Of a stretch of 64,000 nucleotides of DNA, positions 22,859 to 34,365 are shown piece after piece (position 1 is the stretch's first letter; each line of letters opens with the position of its first letter). This DNA is from Dipteris shenzhenensis. Its lineage: Eukaryota; Polypodiophyta; Polypodiopsida; Gleicheniales. Made by a program: the position numbers and the translations under genes. The stretch is from the NCBI GenBank assembly GCA_047967505.1, contig CM106540.1, one strand, 5' to 3'. Below the pieces are notes generated by a model, which was not told the DNA's origin, searched no databases, and saw only the letters and a list, made by a program, of their open reading frames with translations.

Positions 22859-23560
22859 TCCTTTTCTGCCACGGCCTTCAAATCGGCCTGCTCTACCTCT
22901 GCCTCTACCTCTTCTAGCATTTGCATAGAAGACAGCTTCTTTTGAAGTTCCTCCTAAAGAAGATGCACCACCATTTCTCCGCTCTTCAGAAATTAGAAGA
23001 GCAATCAACTCCTCAAAATTAGGAAAATTCTCACGGATGATAATGGATGTCCAGAATTGTGCATAATCCTTTCCTAGACCATTCAAGGTCATACAAACTA
23101 AATCATCATCTTCCACTGGCGACCCAATAGAAGCAAGTGCATCTACAATCATCTTCACCTTCATGTGCTAATCATTGATGCTCATATTTTCTCTCTGCAC
23201 ATTATGCAACTCCTGCTTGAGCTGCATTTTCCTGGCTTGCGTATTTGTGCTATACATTTTTGTCAAAGTATCCCACACCTCCTTCGGCGTGCTTGCATCC
23301 TGAATATGCATAGAATCTGAAATATTGATAGACAGCTAGTACATAACTTTTATGGCTCTCTCATGCCAACCTTTAAATGCCTGCAACTCCTATTGATTGG
23401 GAACATTAGGAATAACTGGTTCTTGTTCAGCTCTAGTAATGAACTCCCAATACCTTTTCCCTTAAGGAAATTCGTCATTCTAAACTTCCATGCTTGGAAG
23501 TTGTTCTTGTCAAGCTTTTCACTGACAATCTGTGAAAGGGCATCAGGCGCCATTATAGAA
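22847..23560 (-). pseudogene. Copia gag (UBN2-type) remnant
   Basis: N-terminal part (from 23551) reads 'DKNNFQAWKFRMTNFL', typical of copia gag. The middle is frameshifted and has stops between about 23350 and 23165. The C-terminal part reads 'NGLGKDYAQFWTSI', 'LIALLISEERRNGG' and a glycine/arginine-rich tail, then stops before the zinc knuckle. The homologous gag at 48700-47813 shows what is missing. Confidence 0.8.
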
Positions 23561-23668
23561 CATTGCAAAATATTCTGTCACTGCAAAAAACACAACTTCT
23601 ACCTAACAAGGGCGAATCTGCAAAATTGACAAGAGTGGTATTTGACTAGACAGTCACTTCCTAGTGAT

Positions 23669-24172
23669 GATTATGCATCAACAAGCAATAAGAATGATTC
23701 TGTCACTCCCAATATCTCTATGCATAGGCATACGATATAATTTCTGCAACAACTTTTCACCGACTTGCAGAACAGTGGTTGCACAGCAAAAATAGGGCAC
23801 TTTTCTGAGTGCCTGCGGAAAACTTCCGCCACCAAAACGGGCCCCGAAATGACCTCTCGCCACACCGCACCACACCTCTTGCCACACTGCACCACACCGC
23901 GAAGGGCATCCCAATCTGACGATTATGCATCAACAAGCAATAAGAATGATTCTGTCACTCCTAATATCTTTGTGCACAGGCATACGATATAATTTCTGCA
24001 ACAACTTTTCACCCACCTACAAAACAGTGGTCGCACAGCAAAAATAGGGCACTTTTCTGAGTGCCTGCGGAAAACTTCCGCCACCAAAACAGGCCCCGAA
24101 ATGACCTCTCACCACATCGCACCACACCTCTCGCCACACCGCACCACACCGCGAAGGGCGTCCCAATCTCAG
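23669..24172. repeat. 252-bp tandem duplication in copia leader
   Basis: Two copies, starting 23669 and 23921 ('gattatgcatcaacaagcaa'), lie between the primer site and gag. The full-length relative at 48800-49030 has a single copy, so the duplication is private to this one. Within each unit 'cgccacaccgcaccacacc' is itself repeated. Confidence 0.85.
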
Positions 24173-24304
24173 TGCACTCTTGCACTTTTTGGCTATGCTA
24201 CCTGCAAAGATTTGCTCCCAAACTCGAAAAAAAGGAAAGCAACACTGATCCTCTTACTAGGACACCGCGAACTTGGTGCTCTTGAGCTCCTTACCATGAA
24301 CCGA

Positions 24305-24316
24305 GCTCTGATACCA
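24305..24316 (-). other. Copia primer binding site
   Basis: Plus strand gctctgatacca, so the minus strand reads TGGTATCAGAGC, the common plant copia site complementary to the 3' end of initiator-Met tRNA. It directly abuts the LTR end. Confidence 0.85.
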
Positions 24317-24669
24317 TGTAAAGAGAGTGGGAGAGAAGGAAGGAGTCTCACTTGCAGCTTTCTCACATACACAATGGGGGAATATACACAAGGGTGGAGG
24401 CTGAAAACAGTTTTCCTCTTCTTAGTTGTGAAAGCCAAAAGAACTCTAAGTACAAAAGAATAGGTGAACCCTATATGTGGGTCTCAAACCAAACTCAGCT
24501 AACTAAGGTGGCATACTAACTGAGCCACTAACTAGAGTACATAAAGATAGCTATCATCCAGCTATTATTCATGAGCGGTGTACCAACCGCATCTATAGCT
24601 AATAAATCGGTGACATAAATGCACAATGGTCACCCTGGCATATCACGAGTGGAGCTGGATATCTCAACA
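24317..24669 (-). repeat. Copia 5' LTR
   Basis: 353 bases, minus strand TGTTGAGATAT...CTCTTTACA. It aligns along its whole length to the LTRs at 45372-45720 and 49171-49522. Confidence 0.88.
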
Positions 24670-24904
24670 AAGGTGTCTTCTTGAGCTTGCCTTTCCACTG
24701 TGTTTCATTTACTAAACCAGTGCACTCATTGTAAGCACAATCCACATTATAATACCTCAAATAACCTCCACATCTACTAAATCTCACACCACCTCTAAAA
24801 AACTCTTGTGTGCTTGTCATATACTCTGTCCAAATATGCCCATCACACCTCTGCTCCATTCCTTTCATAGGAGAGCTTGAACTTATTGGTGGTAGCTCAA
24901 ACAA
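24670..24904 (-). pseudogene. Unknown cysteine-rich protein fragment interrupted by the copia LTR
   Basis: Minus-strand frame from 24904 reads about 78 residues before running into the LTR. It contains 'FFRGGVRFSRCGGYLRYY' and 'DCAYNECTGLVNETQWKG', with spaced cysteines that look like a metal-binding module. I cannot name the family. The LTR insertion supplies the present C-terminus, so the original protein is cut. Minus-strand frames upstream to about 25141 are not clearly continuous with it. Confidence 0.4.
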
Positions 24905-26257
24905 AACATATCCATCATATCTCGTTGGAAGTTCTTAGACGACATGCATCGATTATGCACTTGAAAAGGTGACATGCAAAGAGCAAGATAATGGAAGCCT
25001 TTGCAACATTGTAAGTACACTCACCTCTTCAAGAGAAGTTGATGATGCATTTGACACTATGTTTCTTATGACCACCATGAAATGTTGATGGGTTCGGCCA
25101 TCCAATCTGAAGCCTTTCTCTCCCCCTTCCAAATCCACCAACGGTTGACAGATAGCAACATCTTCAATTCCAATGTGTTGATGTACTTGAATCTCTTGAT
25201 CTCCAATGGCAAAATGGTCCTTAATTTCTGTTAACGCAACCTCAAAAAACTCAGTATCATATCTAATAACAAGTGTTTGAGATTATAGATATTGTAGTAG
25301 AATAGTTTGAGGTGACATTTTATTATCTCAAATAGAAGAACATAAGTGCAAAGCTAGTAGAAGGTGAGAAGAAGGGAAGGCCTTGGAGAATTGCAAAGCT
25401 ACTAGTAGAAGGTGATAAGAAATGGAGAGCTTTGAGAATTGCAAAGCTACTAGTAGAAGATGATAAGAAGTGGAGAACACTCACCATAGGTAGAAAGGTG
25501 ACAAGAATGAATATGTGTATTAATCTTGAATTTACAATTTTAAATTGATATTATTATTGTATTGCAAAGGTTTCAATGTGATAAAATCTACCAATTACCA
25601 TTGGTGGATACGAATTTATTCTGTGAAGTTGTACATGATGTGTTATTTTTATTAGCAGGAGAATAGTCCAAAACAACAGACCAGTAGATGGTGCACATTG
25701 TCAGATACGTATTCATTGTGTGAATCTCTGCCCATCACTTTGGAGGTAGCCCACCACTCCTTTTCTTCATGCCACTTTGGAGGAAACCTACTACTTTTCT
25801 TCATGGCACTTTGGAGGAAACCAAGTGATGATGTCGACTATGAAGCCCGAGAGTAAGAATAGCCACATAGTGAGTTGAATGCTCTTCGTGCTAACTTCAT
25901 GCTAACTATCCAAGTTCTTGTTAACTTCTAACATCATGCTAAATTCGAAGTTCATTTTTACTTGTAACTATCCTTGTGACTATCCATCAACACAACTATG
26001 ATCTTCTAACTTCATGCTAAGGATCTAACTATCCATCATGCTAACTTCTAACGATCATGCTAATAATCTTCTAAACTATTTGTAGCTAAACAAGTCATTA
26101 GTAGCGTTCTGCCAAATCGAGCATTCTGCCTAACTGGACAAAAATTACTGAGCGTTCTGCCTAACTGAGCGGCTGCCAAAAATCTGACGCTCCATCATGC
26201 TCCAAAGCGGCTGCCATTTTTACTATAAAACTGACGCCCCATCACACTGAAAAACGG
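24905..26257. other. Non-coding stretch with short tandem repeats
   Basis: Three units of about 45-48 bases start at 25348, 25393 and 25441 ('gcaaagctactagtagaagg'). 'cactttggaggaaacc' recurs at about 25735, 25783 and 25805. 'taacttcatgctaac' variants fill 25890-26060. 'gcgttctgcctaactgag' recurs near 26108-26170. No convincing gene. Confidence 0.6.
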
Positions 26258-27600
26258 ATGCTGAAAATTTGTCAATTGCTCCTTCATTGTTTCATCTTCT
26301 CTCCATTGTTCCATCTTCCCCATCTTTGCTTCAAGCTTTGCTTCTGTGAGGGTCGAGGATCTAAGAGGCAAAGTTTGCTCTCAAGCTTCCCCATCTTTGC
26401 TTCAAGCTTTGCTTCAAACATCCTGCGCATCTTTGATTCAAGCTTCCTTTGCTCCATCTTCGCTCCTCTAGACTCCAGCGTCTTTGCTCCTGACGCCAAG
26501 ACTCAATCTTGATGCCAAGACTCCTGCCTTGTGAGCTCACTAGCAGCACCAGCCACTCCTTCTCCTCCGCATTCTTCTCCTTCTCATCAGGTACCTTCTC
26601 GTCATGATGTACAGGCAAAGGAGGAGGGGCTGCAAACAAATTAGCATAGTAATCCACAGATCGTTCAAGCATAGCACCTCATGCAACGAGTGCATTTGCC
26701 AGGGAACGAGGCGATGCAAATGATAAATGGCAGAGGGGACTCCTCACCATCTCGCATAATGGGCGTTCTTGAACCCAAATCAGCATTCACGAGCATGATA
26801 TAAATCACTGTTGATAGTGCATGCTCTGGTTGGCGAGGAAGCTCAAAAACTGACTAGCAATTCTCGGTTGCTATTTGTCTGTCTCCCTGTTGATGTTGCA
26901 TGATGGGGGAGGCTCAAGAATGGACTCGCAATTGTCTGTCTGCGAGTGTGTCTATCTATTGCATCGTGTGAGGGATGTGGGCAGAGAGTCTGTGCTCTAC
27001 GGTGGGTGTTGATGAGTTGAGTAGTTGGGTCCCAAAGGTGTGAGCTATGGTGCGGGATGCGAGGCAAAGGGGATTCAAAGAGAAGGGGAGTTTGAGGAGG
27101 AGGAAGATGACGACAAAGAGCAGAAGAAAGGTTTTTGCGTGTTCTGCTGGAGTGACCGATGAGAGGAAATGTAGTGTTGCTTGATTTGGGTACTTGTTGT
27201 TGATGGTCTTCTTCATCTTTCTCACACAGCCTATGATCTTCCCCTCACATCACCATAGCTTCCCCTCACATCTGCATCGCCATAGCTTCCCCTCAATCCT
27301 AATCATCCATTCTTTTACTTGCTTGTGCTCCTCACGCTCCATCGTCAGCCATTGTCATCCAACAGATTCCGTCACCTCCTCCTCACACACTTGAAAAAAG
27401 CTTTGGAAGAGCAACTCGTTTTCCTTGATGAATGAGGTTTTTGGAGGCATTATATTGCTTTCTTATGGTGGTCGTCTTGCTTGAGCGTGGCGCTGGTCTT
27501 CTTGATACGTATCATCACTACTTCCTTTAAATCGTCTTCCCCAGTTATCAAGCATCGAAGCTTGAGAACCGCTTTTCCAATCGTTTTGGCTCAGTCATTT
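26258..27600. other. Low-information region with possible exon scraps
   Basis: 26270-26510 is built from repeats of 'ccatctttgcttcaagctttgcttc'. On the minus strand 26672-26545 a short frame reads 'SVDYYANLFAAPPPLPVHHD' followed by a charged segment, which looks like genuine protein sequence but is not identified. 26800-27400 has no supported gene. Confidence 0.35.
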
Positions 27601-27625
27601 CTTGCTGCTGCTTGCTTGCCGAACA

Positions 27626-27966
27626 TGAAATCGTCGCTCCAATTTCGTGAGGAGCGATGCGCCTTGCTTTGGGCCAAACTCCCCTTCACTGTGGGAGGCA
27701 TCCCCCTCTCCTCGGGCATCGCCTTGGGCAATGGCCAAGACCTCGCTATCCATGTTGGGACTTTCTTTCCTGCCAGCCCTTCCTTCAAATTCACATCCAA
27801 GCCCAACGATCCTATTAGCCCTTTCTCTCTGATTTTGAAGACAGGGCTTGGCCTCTGGGGCTCTCAGAATGGCTCCGCTCTTGCCTTGGCCGCTTGTGAC
27901 TCCTGCCTGCTCGCTCGCTCCTGCGCATCCATCCACACTCCAGCCTCCAGCCAAAAAAGCCTCTAG
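27626..27966 (+). pseudogene. Fragment resembling a conserved land-plant protein
   Basis: From an ATG at 27626 a frame of about 112 residues reads 'MKSSLQFREERCALLWAKLP', 'GIPLSSGIALGNGQDLAIHV', 'KPNDPISPFSLILKTGLG'. From memory this matches the N-terminal half of a conserved plant protein of unknown function (pattern MKxSLKFREEQ... PNDxxNPFSLxxKTGxG... LLGRxNPSF). Beyond about residue 85 the match fades ('LLARSCASIH') and the frame stops at 27966. It is probably a captured or retained 5' gene fragment. The base composition is GC-richer than its surroundings. The longer frame starting at 27481 adds upstream residues that do not look conserved. Confidence 0.4.
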
Positions 27967-27978
27967 ACTCCAGCCTCA

Positions 27979-28235
27979 AGGGCCTTTCATGGCTGGAGCA
28001 CCGCGTATTAATACGCAGTGCTAAACTGGTCTCATGGAAGCTGAAATGACTGCCTTCTCTACAAGCACTCTTTGCCCTTTCATCTTCGCCCTTTCATGGC
28101 TTGAGCACCGCATATTAATACGCGGTGCTAAACTGGTCTCATGTACGTTGAAATGGCTGCCTTCTCTACAAGCGCTCTTCGCCCTTTCATGGGTTGAGCA
28201 CCGCGTATTAATACGCGGTGCCAAATTGGTATTAT
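27979..28235 (+). repeat. Three ~95-107-bp tandem units with GCGTATTAATACGC palindrome
   Basis: Units begin 'cctttcatggctggagcacc' at about 27982, 28089 and 28182. Each has the palindrome (28003-28016; 28110-28123 with one change; 28203-28216), then 'ctaaactggtctcatg' and 'ctgccttctctacaagc'. In the third unit the palindrome is perfect over 24 bases (28198-28221). Confidence 0.88.
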
Positions 28236-28487
28236 AGTAAGCTGAAATGACTACCTCTACTTGAATCATTGTTTGAATTCTCACTTCCTCTTAGTTTGAA
28301 TTACCACTTTATCTTTAATTAAATCACTGTTTGAATAACCACTTCCTCACAGATCACAATGCTTTTTGATCAAATTGTCATCTCCTACTCGACTAGAGCC
28401 GTGGAGATAAAATCTAGTATCATAGCAAGTTTGGAATGAAGGGCTTGCAGGCAAGCTTTGAATGCATTATTTTCATTGGTAGAGAAT

Positions 28488-28774
28488 GCGTATTAATACG
28501 CAATGGAAAACCTTTAAATCTTGCATTTTTTCAAATGTTGTATCATTGTCTCATGCTACAAATATTTTATAGTTTGCCTTTTTCAGTTCTCCATTGAGGT
28601 GATTTGTTGGCAAGAATGATGTGTCTTAGGCAATGATTTGTTGGCTAAGGAACAACGTATTAATACACGGTTCCAAACATTGTGACAATTCCATATTTGT
28701 GCTTGAGGAAGGCAAGATTTTAGAGGTCATTAAACAAGGTAATTTGCAGGTTATAGCATAGCGTATTAATACGC
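28488..28774. repeat. Dispersed GCGTATTAATACGC palindromes
   Basis: Three further copies outside the tandem units: 28488-28501 (perfect), 28655-28665 (core cgtattaatac, one arm changed) and 28761-28774 (perfect). Their surroundings are otherwise unlike the tandem units. All lie within 1 kb upstream of the ParB-like gene start. Confidence 0.8.
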
Positions 28775-28978
28775 TGTGCAAAAGGTTGTACCTCGTGTAA
28801 ATTTAGGAGGGCATATTAGTGTTGTGCTCATGCTTACTCTTGGAGCCATTTATTGGGGCTCGAGCAAAAAGGTGATTTTTGACCTACCTTGATATAGCAA
28901 ATCCTTGAAAAGTAACGTATTGATTGTTTTTTCATCATGGATTGCTTTTTGTTGCTGGTGGATTTCAGTCTTGGAATC

Positions 28979-31900
28979 ATGGTAAAGAAGAGGGCTTTGA
29001 AACTTTGTGAAAACAAAAAGCCTCGTCTTACCACTCGTGCAAGGGAACAAAGGAGGAAAAGAGAGTGCCCCTCGAGTAAGGGATCTGTGCATGACAATGT
29101 TGGGAATGAAAGAGAGGTTCTTGAAGTGGATAGTGTTGTGATTTAGGGTATGGATGAAGACATCAAGCGGTCACTTCCACAAGAGGATGAAGAGATAGAT
29201 GTGGATCTTGCAGAAATGGAGGTGGAGATGGCAAGAGGAGGTGATGTCATTGGCAGATGCAAAGTCCTTAGCTCTGATGAGTGTCCACGAATACCATTGT
29301 GTAGGATGATTCCATATGCTCGTGTACGTGGTCTGAGGTCTGATGTGGCAATACTAAAAAGTGCATTTCAATATGAAGGTTACTTACCTGAAAAAGGGGC
29401 TTTCATTGTTTCTTTTTGCACTTCAAATGGGGAGGAAACAAAAGTCACAAATGAAGTTAGAGAAACATGGACACCATTGTGGAGGGAAGTTGAAGGTGAA
29501 TTTAAAAAGGAGCTTACAAGTAAGAAAGAGTGGCAATTTATGTGTAAGAAGATGTTTTATGTATGGGAGGGCAATCATCGTACCATAGCATGGATGCAAT
29601 TGATTTTTGAGGCCTACATGACTAAGGCAAGACACATGAGGGTGATGTGCATAGTGATAGACCCTCGCCGTACTCTAGAGATTACATTGCTTGCTGGATT
29701 GCAAAGAATGAATTCGTAAGTACATTAGAATGTTTTCTTTGATGCCATGCACAATTTGATATGGAAACTAATAACTAGAATGCTATTTGAACCTTGTCTA
29801 TTCGTGCAGATTGAATGTGTATGCTATCATTAAACCTAGTGTATGGGACACTCTTGTTAACACAAACAATATATGTGAGTATAATGCCACCTTGTTTCTT
29901 AGTACTTTGACTAGTAAACAATGTGTAGTCATTGAGAAATCAAGGATAAGAGATCCAAAGGGGAAAAACAATGGTACCCTTTGACAAGAGGATATCTTGC
30001 ACGTTTGGTGTTTCAGGTGTGATCATTTTATTGTATTCACATTTCTCATTGTATTCATTGTTTCCATTTAGCAAGATTAGCATGTTTAATTGTATCCATT
30101 CACTATTTCTCAAGGGTCTTGATTTCATAGGTTGAATACATTGGAGACCTTACGCAAGCAATAGAACATGTGGGAAAGATAGTTTCTAAAGAGAGGAGGG
30201 CAGAGGCTGAGTGCAAAGAGCATACAAGAATTCACAAAAAGTACTCGAATAAAATGGGAATGGTATGTGAGGATCTTTTTCTTGAATGCTATTGATGGCT
30301 TTTAATGTGAAGTATCTTATCTTTTTGCTTATGTTGAACCATCCTAGGTGCTCAACATCCTTGATCCTAAACTTGGTGATGTGTGGAAGAAAAAGGTTTT
30401 TTCATTGCGCTTTGAAAGTCATGATTCTATTGTTACCTTATCTAAGCTAAAGTATCTTGCTAATGCGGAGTTGAGAAATGAGAAGAGACTCATGTTGTTA
30501 TCACTTCTCGATGCTAACAAGAGGATGAGGGAGATGTATTTTATACCTGCAGGATATAATGAGTATAGAGGGTAAGTGTTTCATGCATGTCCTATATTTT
30601 CTCATGATGGTATGTGCTTCATTGGATTTCTTTCTTTGATGTGCTTGTTGATTTCTTTCCAAGTAGGTGGTTAACAAAGGAGACATTCCTTGAGAAAGTG
30701 GAGATCCAATCATCAATGTCTTTGGAGGATTTATGTGCACTTTGCCACTTGATTTGCTGGAAGTTTATACACTACAACAATATGTAGAGGACATTAAGTT
30801 GGAGGGCCAAAAGCATATGTTTTCTTCCTTGAGATCCAAGGATGGCAAGGCTGAGCTCAAGAGTGGGAGAAGAGGAGATGGAGGAGCATAGAGGAAGGCA
30901 ACATAGCTTGATCAAGCAGCACAACGTGTGGTCTTTAGGTATAGTTTTGAGTTATTTTGTTATGTTGCATTATCTTTGTGAGCATTTTGACACAACATTA
31001 AAGTGTATGTCATACAATCTTTAAGGTATCTCTCCCACTGGGTGCAAGAAGGAAAATTGAAAGATCTCCCTAGGCAGTGCAAAGGGTGGTTTATGTTGCA
31101 TTATCTTTCGGAGAACTTTGACACAACATTAAACTGTATGTCTTTAAGGTATCTCTCCCACTTGGTGCAAGAAGGAAAATTGAATGATTTGCTTAGACAG
31201 TAAAAAGGGTGGTTGGAGATTGGGAACCCAGTAAGTTGCATGTACCCAGGAACCATGCATGCATTGTCTCAATGGGAACTGCCCTTGGTGGATTGACCTC
31301 ACCGACGGTCAAGTTTTGACAAGAGAGAGAGATCTCTTCACACAATATTCTAGAAGCAAGAAAAGTGAAGATAAGGCCACAAGCAAGAAAGACAAGGGGA
31401 GTCAAAAGGCTACAACTTATGTGCCATCACCGAAGGAGGTTCCAACCCAAGATGAAGAAGGTTTTATTAAATCATTTTAATAAATTTGTTCAATTGTTAA
31501 GAACGTCAGGCATTGGCCAAGACCAAGGTATGATCATTTCTCCTTTCATGAGATGATTGCTCTGTATACAATAAATTATTGTTATATCATTTTCATTACT
31601 ACAAGAAAAGGTTATATTGTTATATTTGTGATATTGTATATCACAGGAAGTAGGATGGTTGTGAAAGAGATGATCACTTATGTCTTTCATTGCACATCAC
31701 CTATGGATCCCACCGTGTGTCGAGGAGACACATTGCTTTGCAATCGTTCCATCAAAGATTATATTGCCATGGGCTTGGAATTTGTTGATGGGAAGAAGAA
31801 TGGTGTTTACATGCAGGCTCATGAGTTTTTCTTAGCAGTGGCTCAAAAAGACACACACTATAGGAGATTTGGCAAGAAGGTGAAGTGGGCTGCAAACTTT

Positions 31901-32824
31901 ATGTTGCTTGACTTTCTGACTGGTTTTGAGATTTGTGGAGATGTTGGCATCCCGTCATGGAACAGACTCATAGAGGATCACTTGAAGTATGGCATAGCTA
32001 TAGCTATAGCAATGTTGGATGATGATGGGTGGTTGGTCCTCATCTGTCCATTGGCAGGTAAGCTTCTATTTACTTCCACTTACTTCCTTCTTTTGCTTTA
32101 CTTCCATTTAAGACTTAGAGCATGGATGCTCTTTGACAAAATTTATATTTTGTATGATCTATATATGAAGGACCATGTATTACATGGATGGAATGATATG
32201 TTCGTGCACAAGGATTGGAGGTGGACCATCATGTATTTGTGCTAGAAAAGCCTCCATAGGGTCACATAAATGTACATGAAGGAGAAGATATGTTGGTGAG
32301 TTGGGTTCATGAAGTTTCTTCTTATCATTGTATGGTGTGAGAGATAAAATGTCAATGACATATGTTCCTTCATCTTGCAGATGCGATCCTTCATGCTTGT
32401 GTTTGTGAGGTGTGCGGGCCATAAACCACCAACATTCCATGTAGAGAGTAAACCTCTTTTTGACAAGTTGAATGTTTGCCAAATGAGTGACCACTGGACT
32501 CATTATCTCTGTAACATACAAAAGACAACTCGGGGAGCATTAGAGAAATCTGCTAGTTTCATTGAGTGTCTGTTGATCCTTTTGTGTCCTCTTGGTGGCT
32601 TGTGCATGGAGATAGGATGTGGTGTTGCACCTTTCATGAGAGCATTCTTGGCAAATCGGCATACATGATTCTCTTTTGATAATGATGCTTTCATTGTGAG
32701 TAGTGTTGTGGAGCCACTTGTGTAGACCGCCAATGCAAAGAGAGCTCGATTGGAACTTCTTGATCAAGACATTGAGGGTGATGAGAATGCTATTGAGCCT
32801 CTCAAAAACCCTTATGACTCATAG
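28979..32824 (+). pseudogene. Multi-exon ParB-like / DNA methyltransferase-like gene, broken
   Basis: Exons inferred from coding sense and GT-AG borders: 28979-29715, 29810-30016, 30131-30262, 30348-30571, 30667 to about 30895, 31003-31200 (duplicated), 31259-31480, 31647-32057, a short one near 32150-32245, and 32381-32824. A basic start (MVKKRAL...RAREQRRKR) is followed by a region with 'FYVWEGNHRTIAWMQ', which resembles the G-N-H-R signature of ParB/sulfiredoxin-type domains. The later exons resemble a beta-class N4/N6 DNA methyltransferase: 'LLDFLTGF' where D-P-P-Y is expected, then 'AMLDDDGWLVLICPL', and in the last exon 'SFIECLLILLCPLGGLCMEIGCGVAPFMRAF', matching the F-x-G-x-G cofactor loop. 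Damage: TAG at 29144, frameshifts near 29965 and 30745, TGA at 32666 and TAG near 32723. Both domain calls are inference. Confidence 0.5.
30961..31205 (+). repeat. 131-bp duplication inside the ParB/methyltransferase-like gene
   Basis: 'tatgttgcattatctttcgg' and the following 'ggtatctctcccactgggtgcaagaaggaaaattg' occur at 30961-31075 and again at 31092-31190. The duplicated piece includes an exon-like 'LRYLSHWVQEGKL' segment with its upstream intron end, so an exon has been doubled. Confidence 0.85.
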
Positions 32825-34030
32825 TGAGCTACTTTTATCTTGACTTTTTTGTGCTTGTTTTGGTGCTATTTAGTGACATTTTAGAGTTATGTGATTAACA
32901 TGGTTAGGGGTAATGACCGTTTATGGTGATTAGTGTTTTTAATACTTTTGATTGGAGGAAGACACATGAATTCTAGCACTCATCTAAATATTATCTTATG
33001 CCACACTTAATTAAAGACTCACTCCATGTGATCTTATGTGATATGTGACAAACTATGAAGTGCAAATGATAAGTAATTTCTTTTAGAAAGTCAAATGCAA
33101 TGCTTTAGGATGAGTACGTCTTGTCATACATGTTGTTTTGAAGGTAGGAATGGAGCATGGTGTGCTTGGGTGTAGAGCTCATTGCTTGCATTCTTAAATG
33201 TGATATGTCGCAAAAATACTTCAATAATGTTCAATAGTCAAATAGTCACATAGACTTTAGTGCTATTTGTACATTCATATATATTTACGGTGTATATTGT
33301 GTGTGTAGTGAACTACCATGCTATGCAAAAGCAATGGCAAGGGAAATGGTAAAAATAGATAAGACTCTTCAAAGGATCAAAGAGATGAAACAAGTTCGTT
33401 GCGTCTTTATTGATGATGAATGCTCAACAAGTTCAACCTGAGCTTTAGTTTGTTGTTGAATTATAAGTCAATTTATTGCTTCAACTTGATCTTCAATTAT
33501 TGAAAGGAAACTAAGAAAGAATATTGGTGATGGATTATCATGTTCCATAAGATATTCTAGTGCTTCTATGATCATGTTTTTTGGCTTTTTTTGTTTCTAG
33601 TTGTTAGATACTAAGTCAATTGTCATATCTATAATATATTAAGCACACCAATTGGATAGGATCATTCAGAGAATGTGGGACCTTGGATTTAATGTGATGA
33701 ATGTAAACCATTAGATCAATTCAGTTAGAGTGGTATCAATTGGTATCATGGGGTGCGCCTGACTCTTACATTGGGTTTTTGAATCCTTGAACCACCTACA
33801 GGCCTCGAGATCACATGGATAGAATAGTTCGTGATCAATATTTCTAGGTTTTTTCTTATCTTAAATTTGTTTCATGGAGTTCCATCACCATGCTTGAAGG
33901 ATAGATGTCAACATCCAAATAATGTTCTATAATGCATCCTTTTTTCCTCTTGTATAAATTGGATAGAAAATTTTTGAAGGATGAATGGATCTGGTTGTAA
34001 ATACTATATGGCCACTATGAATGCAAAAAT
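32825..34030. other. AT-rich spacer, nothing identified
   Basis: No coding frame above background and no clear repeat. Composition is AT-rich with scattered T-runs. Confidence 0.5.
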
Positions 34031-34039
34031 GATGGGTGG

Positions 34040-34310
34040 AATGAAATGGATATAGAACAATATATTAGAGAATTTGGGAATTTTTAGCTAATTTGGGAAT
34101 TCCCAACATGGTTTAGATTTGGCCACATGGTCAAATCTTTAACTCCTTACTTGAAAGGGGAATCCCCCATTAACACTATATTAGGAAATCCTCCCAAGTC
34201 CCACTTTCAAATAAGGAGCTGTGATTTAGCCACATGGTCAAATCTTAACCCCTTACTTGACAATGGGACTTAGGAGATTCTCAAATTCTCTAATATAGTG
34301 TTATAGCCTA
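34040..34310. repeat. MITE-like inverted repeat cluster
   Basis: 'aacactatattaggaaatcctcccaagtccca' (34170-34202) is inverted at 34260-34305 ('tgggacttaggaga...ctaatatagtgtt'). The inner part 'gccacatggtcaaatctt' occurs in direct orientation at about 34112 and 34218, and a related terminus 'aacaatatattagagaatttggga' starts near 34057. This looks like one ~135-base inverted-repeat element beside or nested in a related copy. Confidence 0.65.
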
Positions 34311-34365
34311 TTTCAACTTTAAACCTTTGTTTCATAGAGGTCCAATAAGATCGCAGTTGTGCAAA

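Larger units (their letters stand above)
22847..24669 (-). mobile_element. Truncated copia element, LTR plus gag only
   Basis: Minus-strand order is 5' LTR (24317-24669), primer site (24305-24316), untranslated leader with a duplicated 252-base block, gag, then an abrupt end at about 22847 against the fold-back element. Sequence and layout match the complete copia element at 45372-49522. Everything after the glycine/arginine-rich gag tail (zinc knuckle, protease, integrase, RT, RNase H, 3' LTR) is missing. Confidence 0.88.

Noticed and set aside
27591-27954. Minus-strand frames opposite the conserved-gene fragment
   Set aside because: The plus frame carries the recognisable protein pattern; the antisense frames are shadows in GC-rich sequence.
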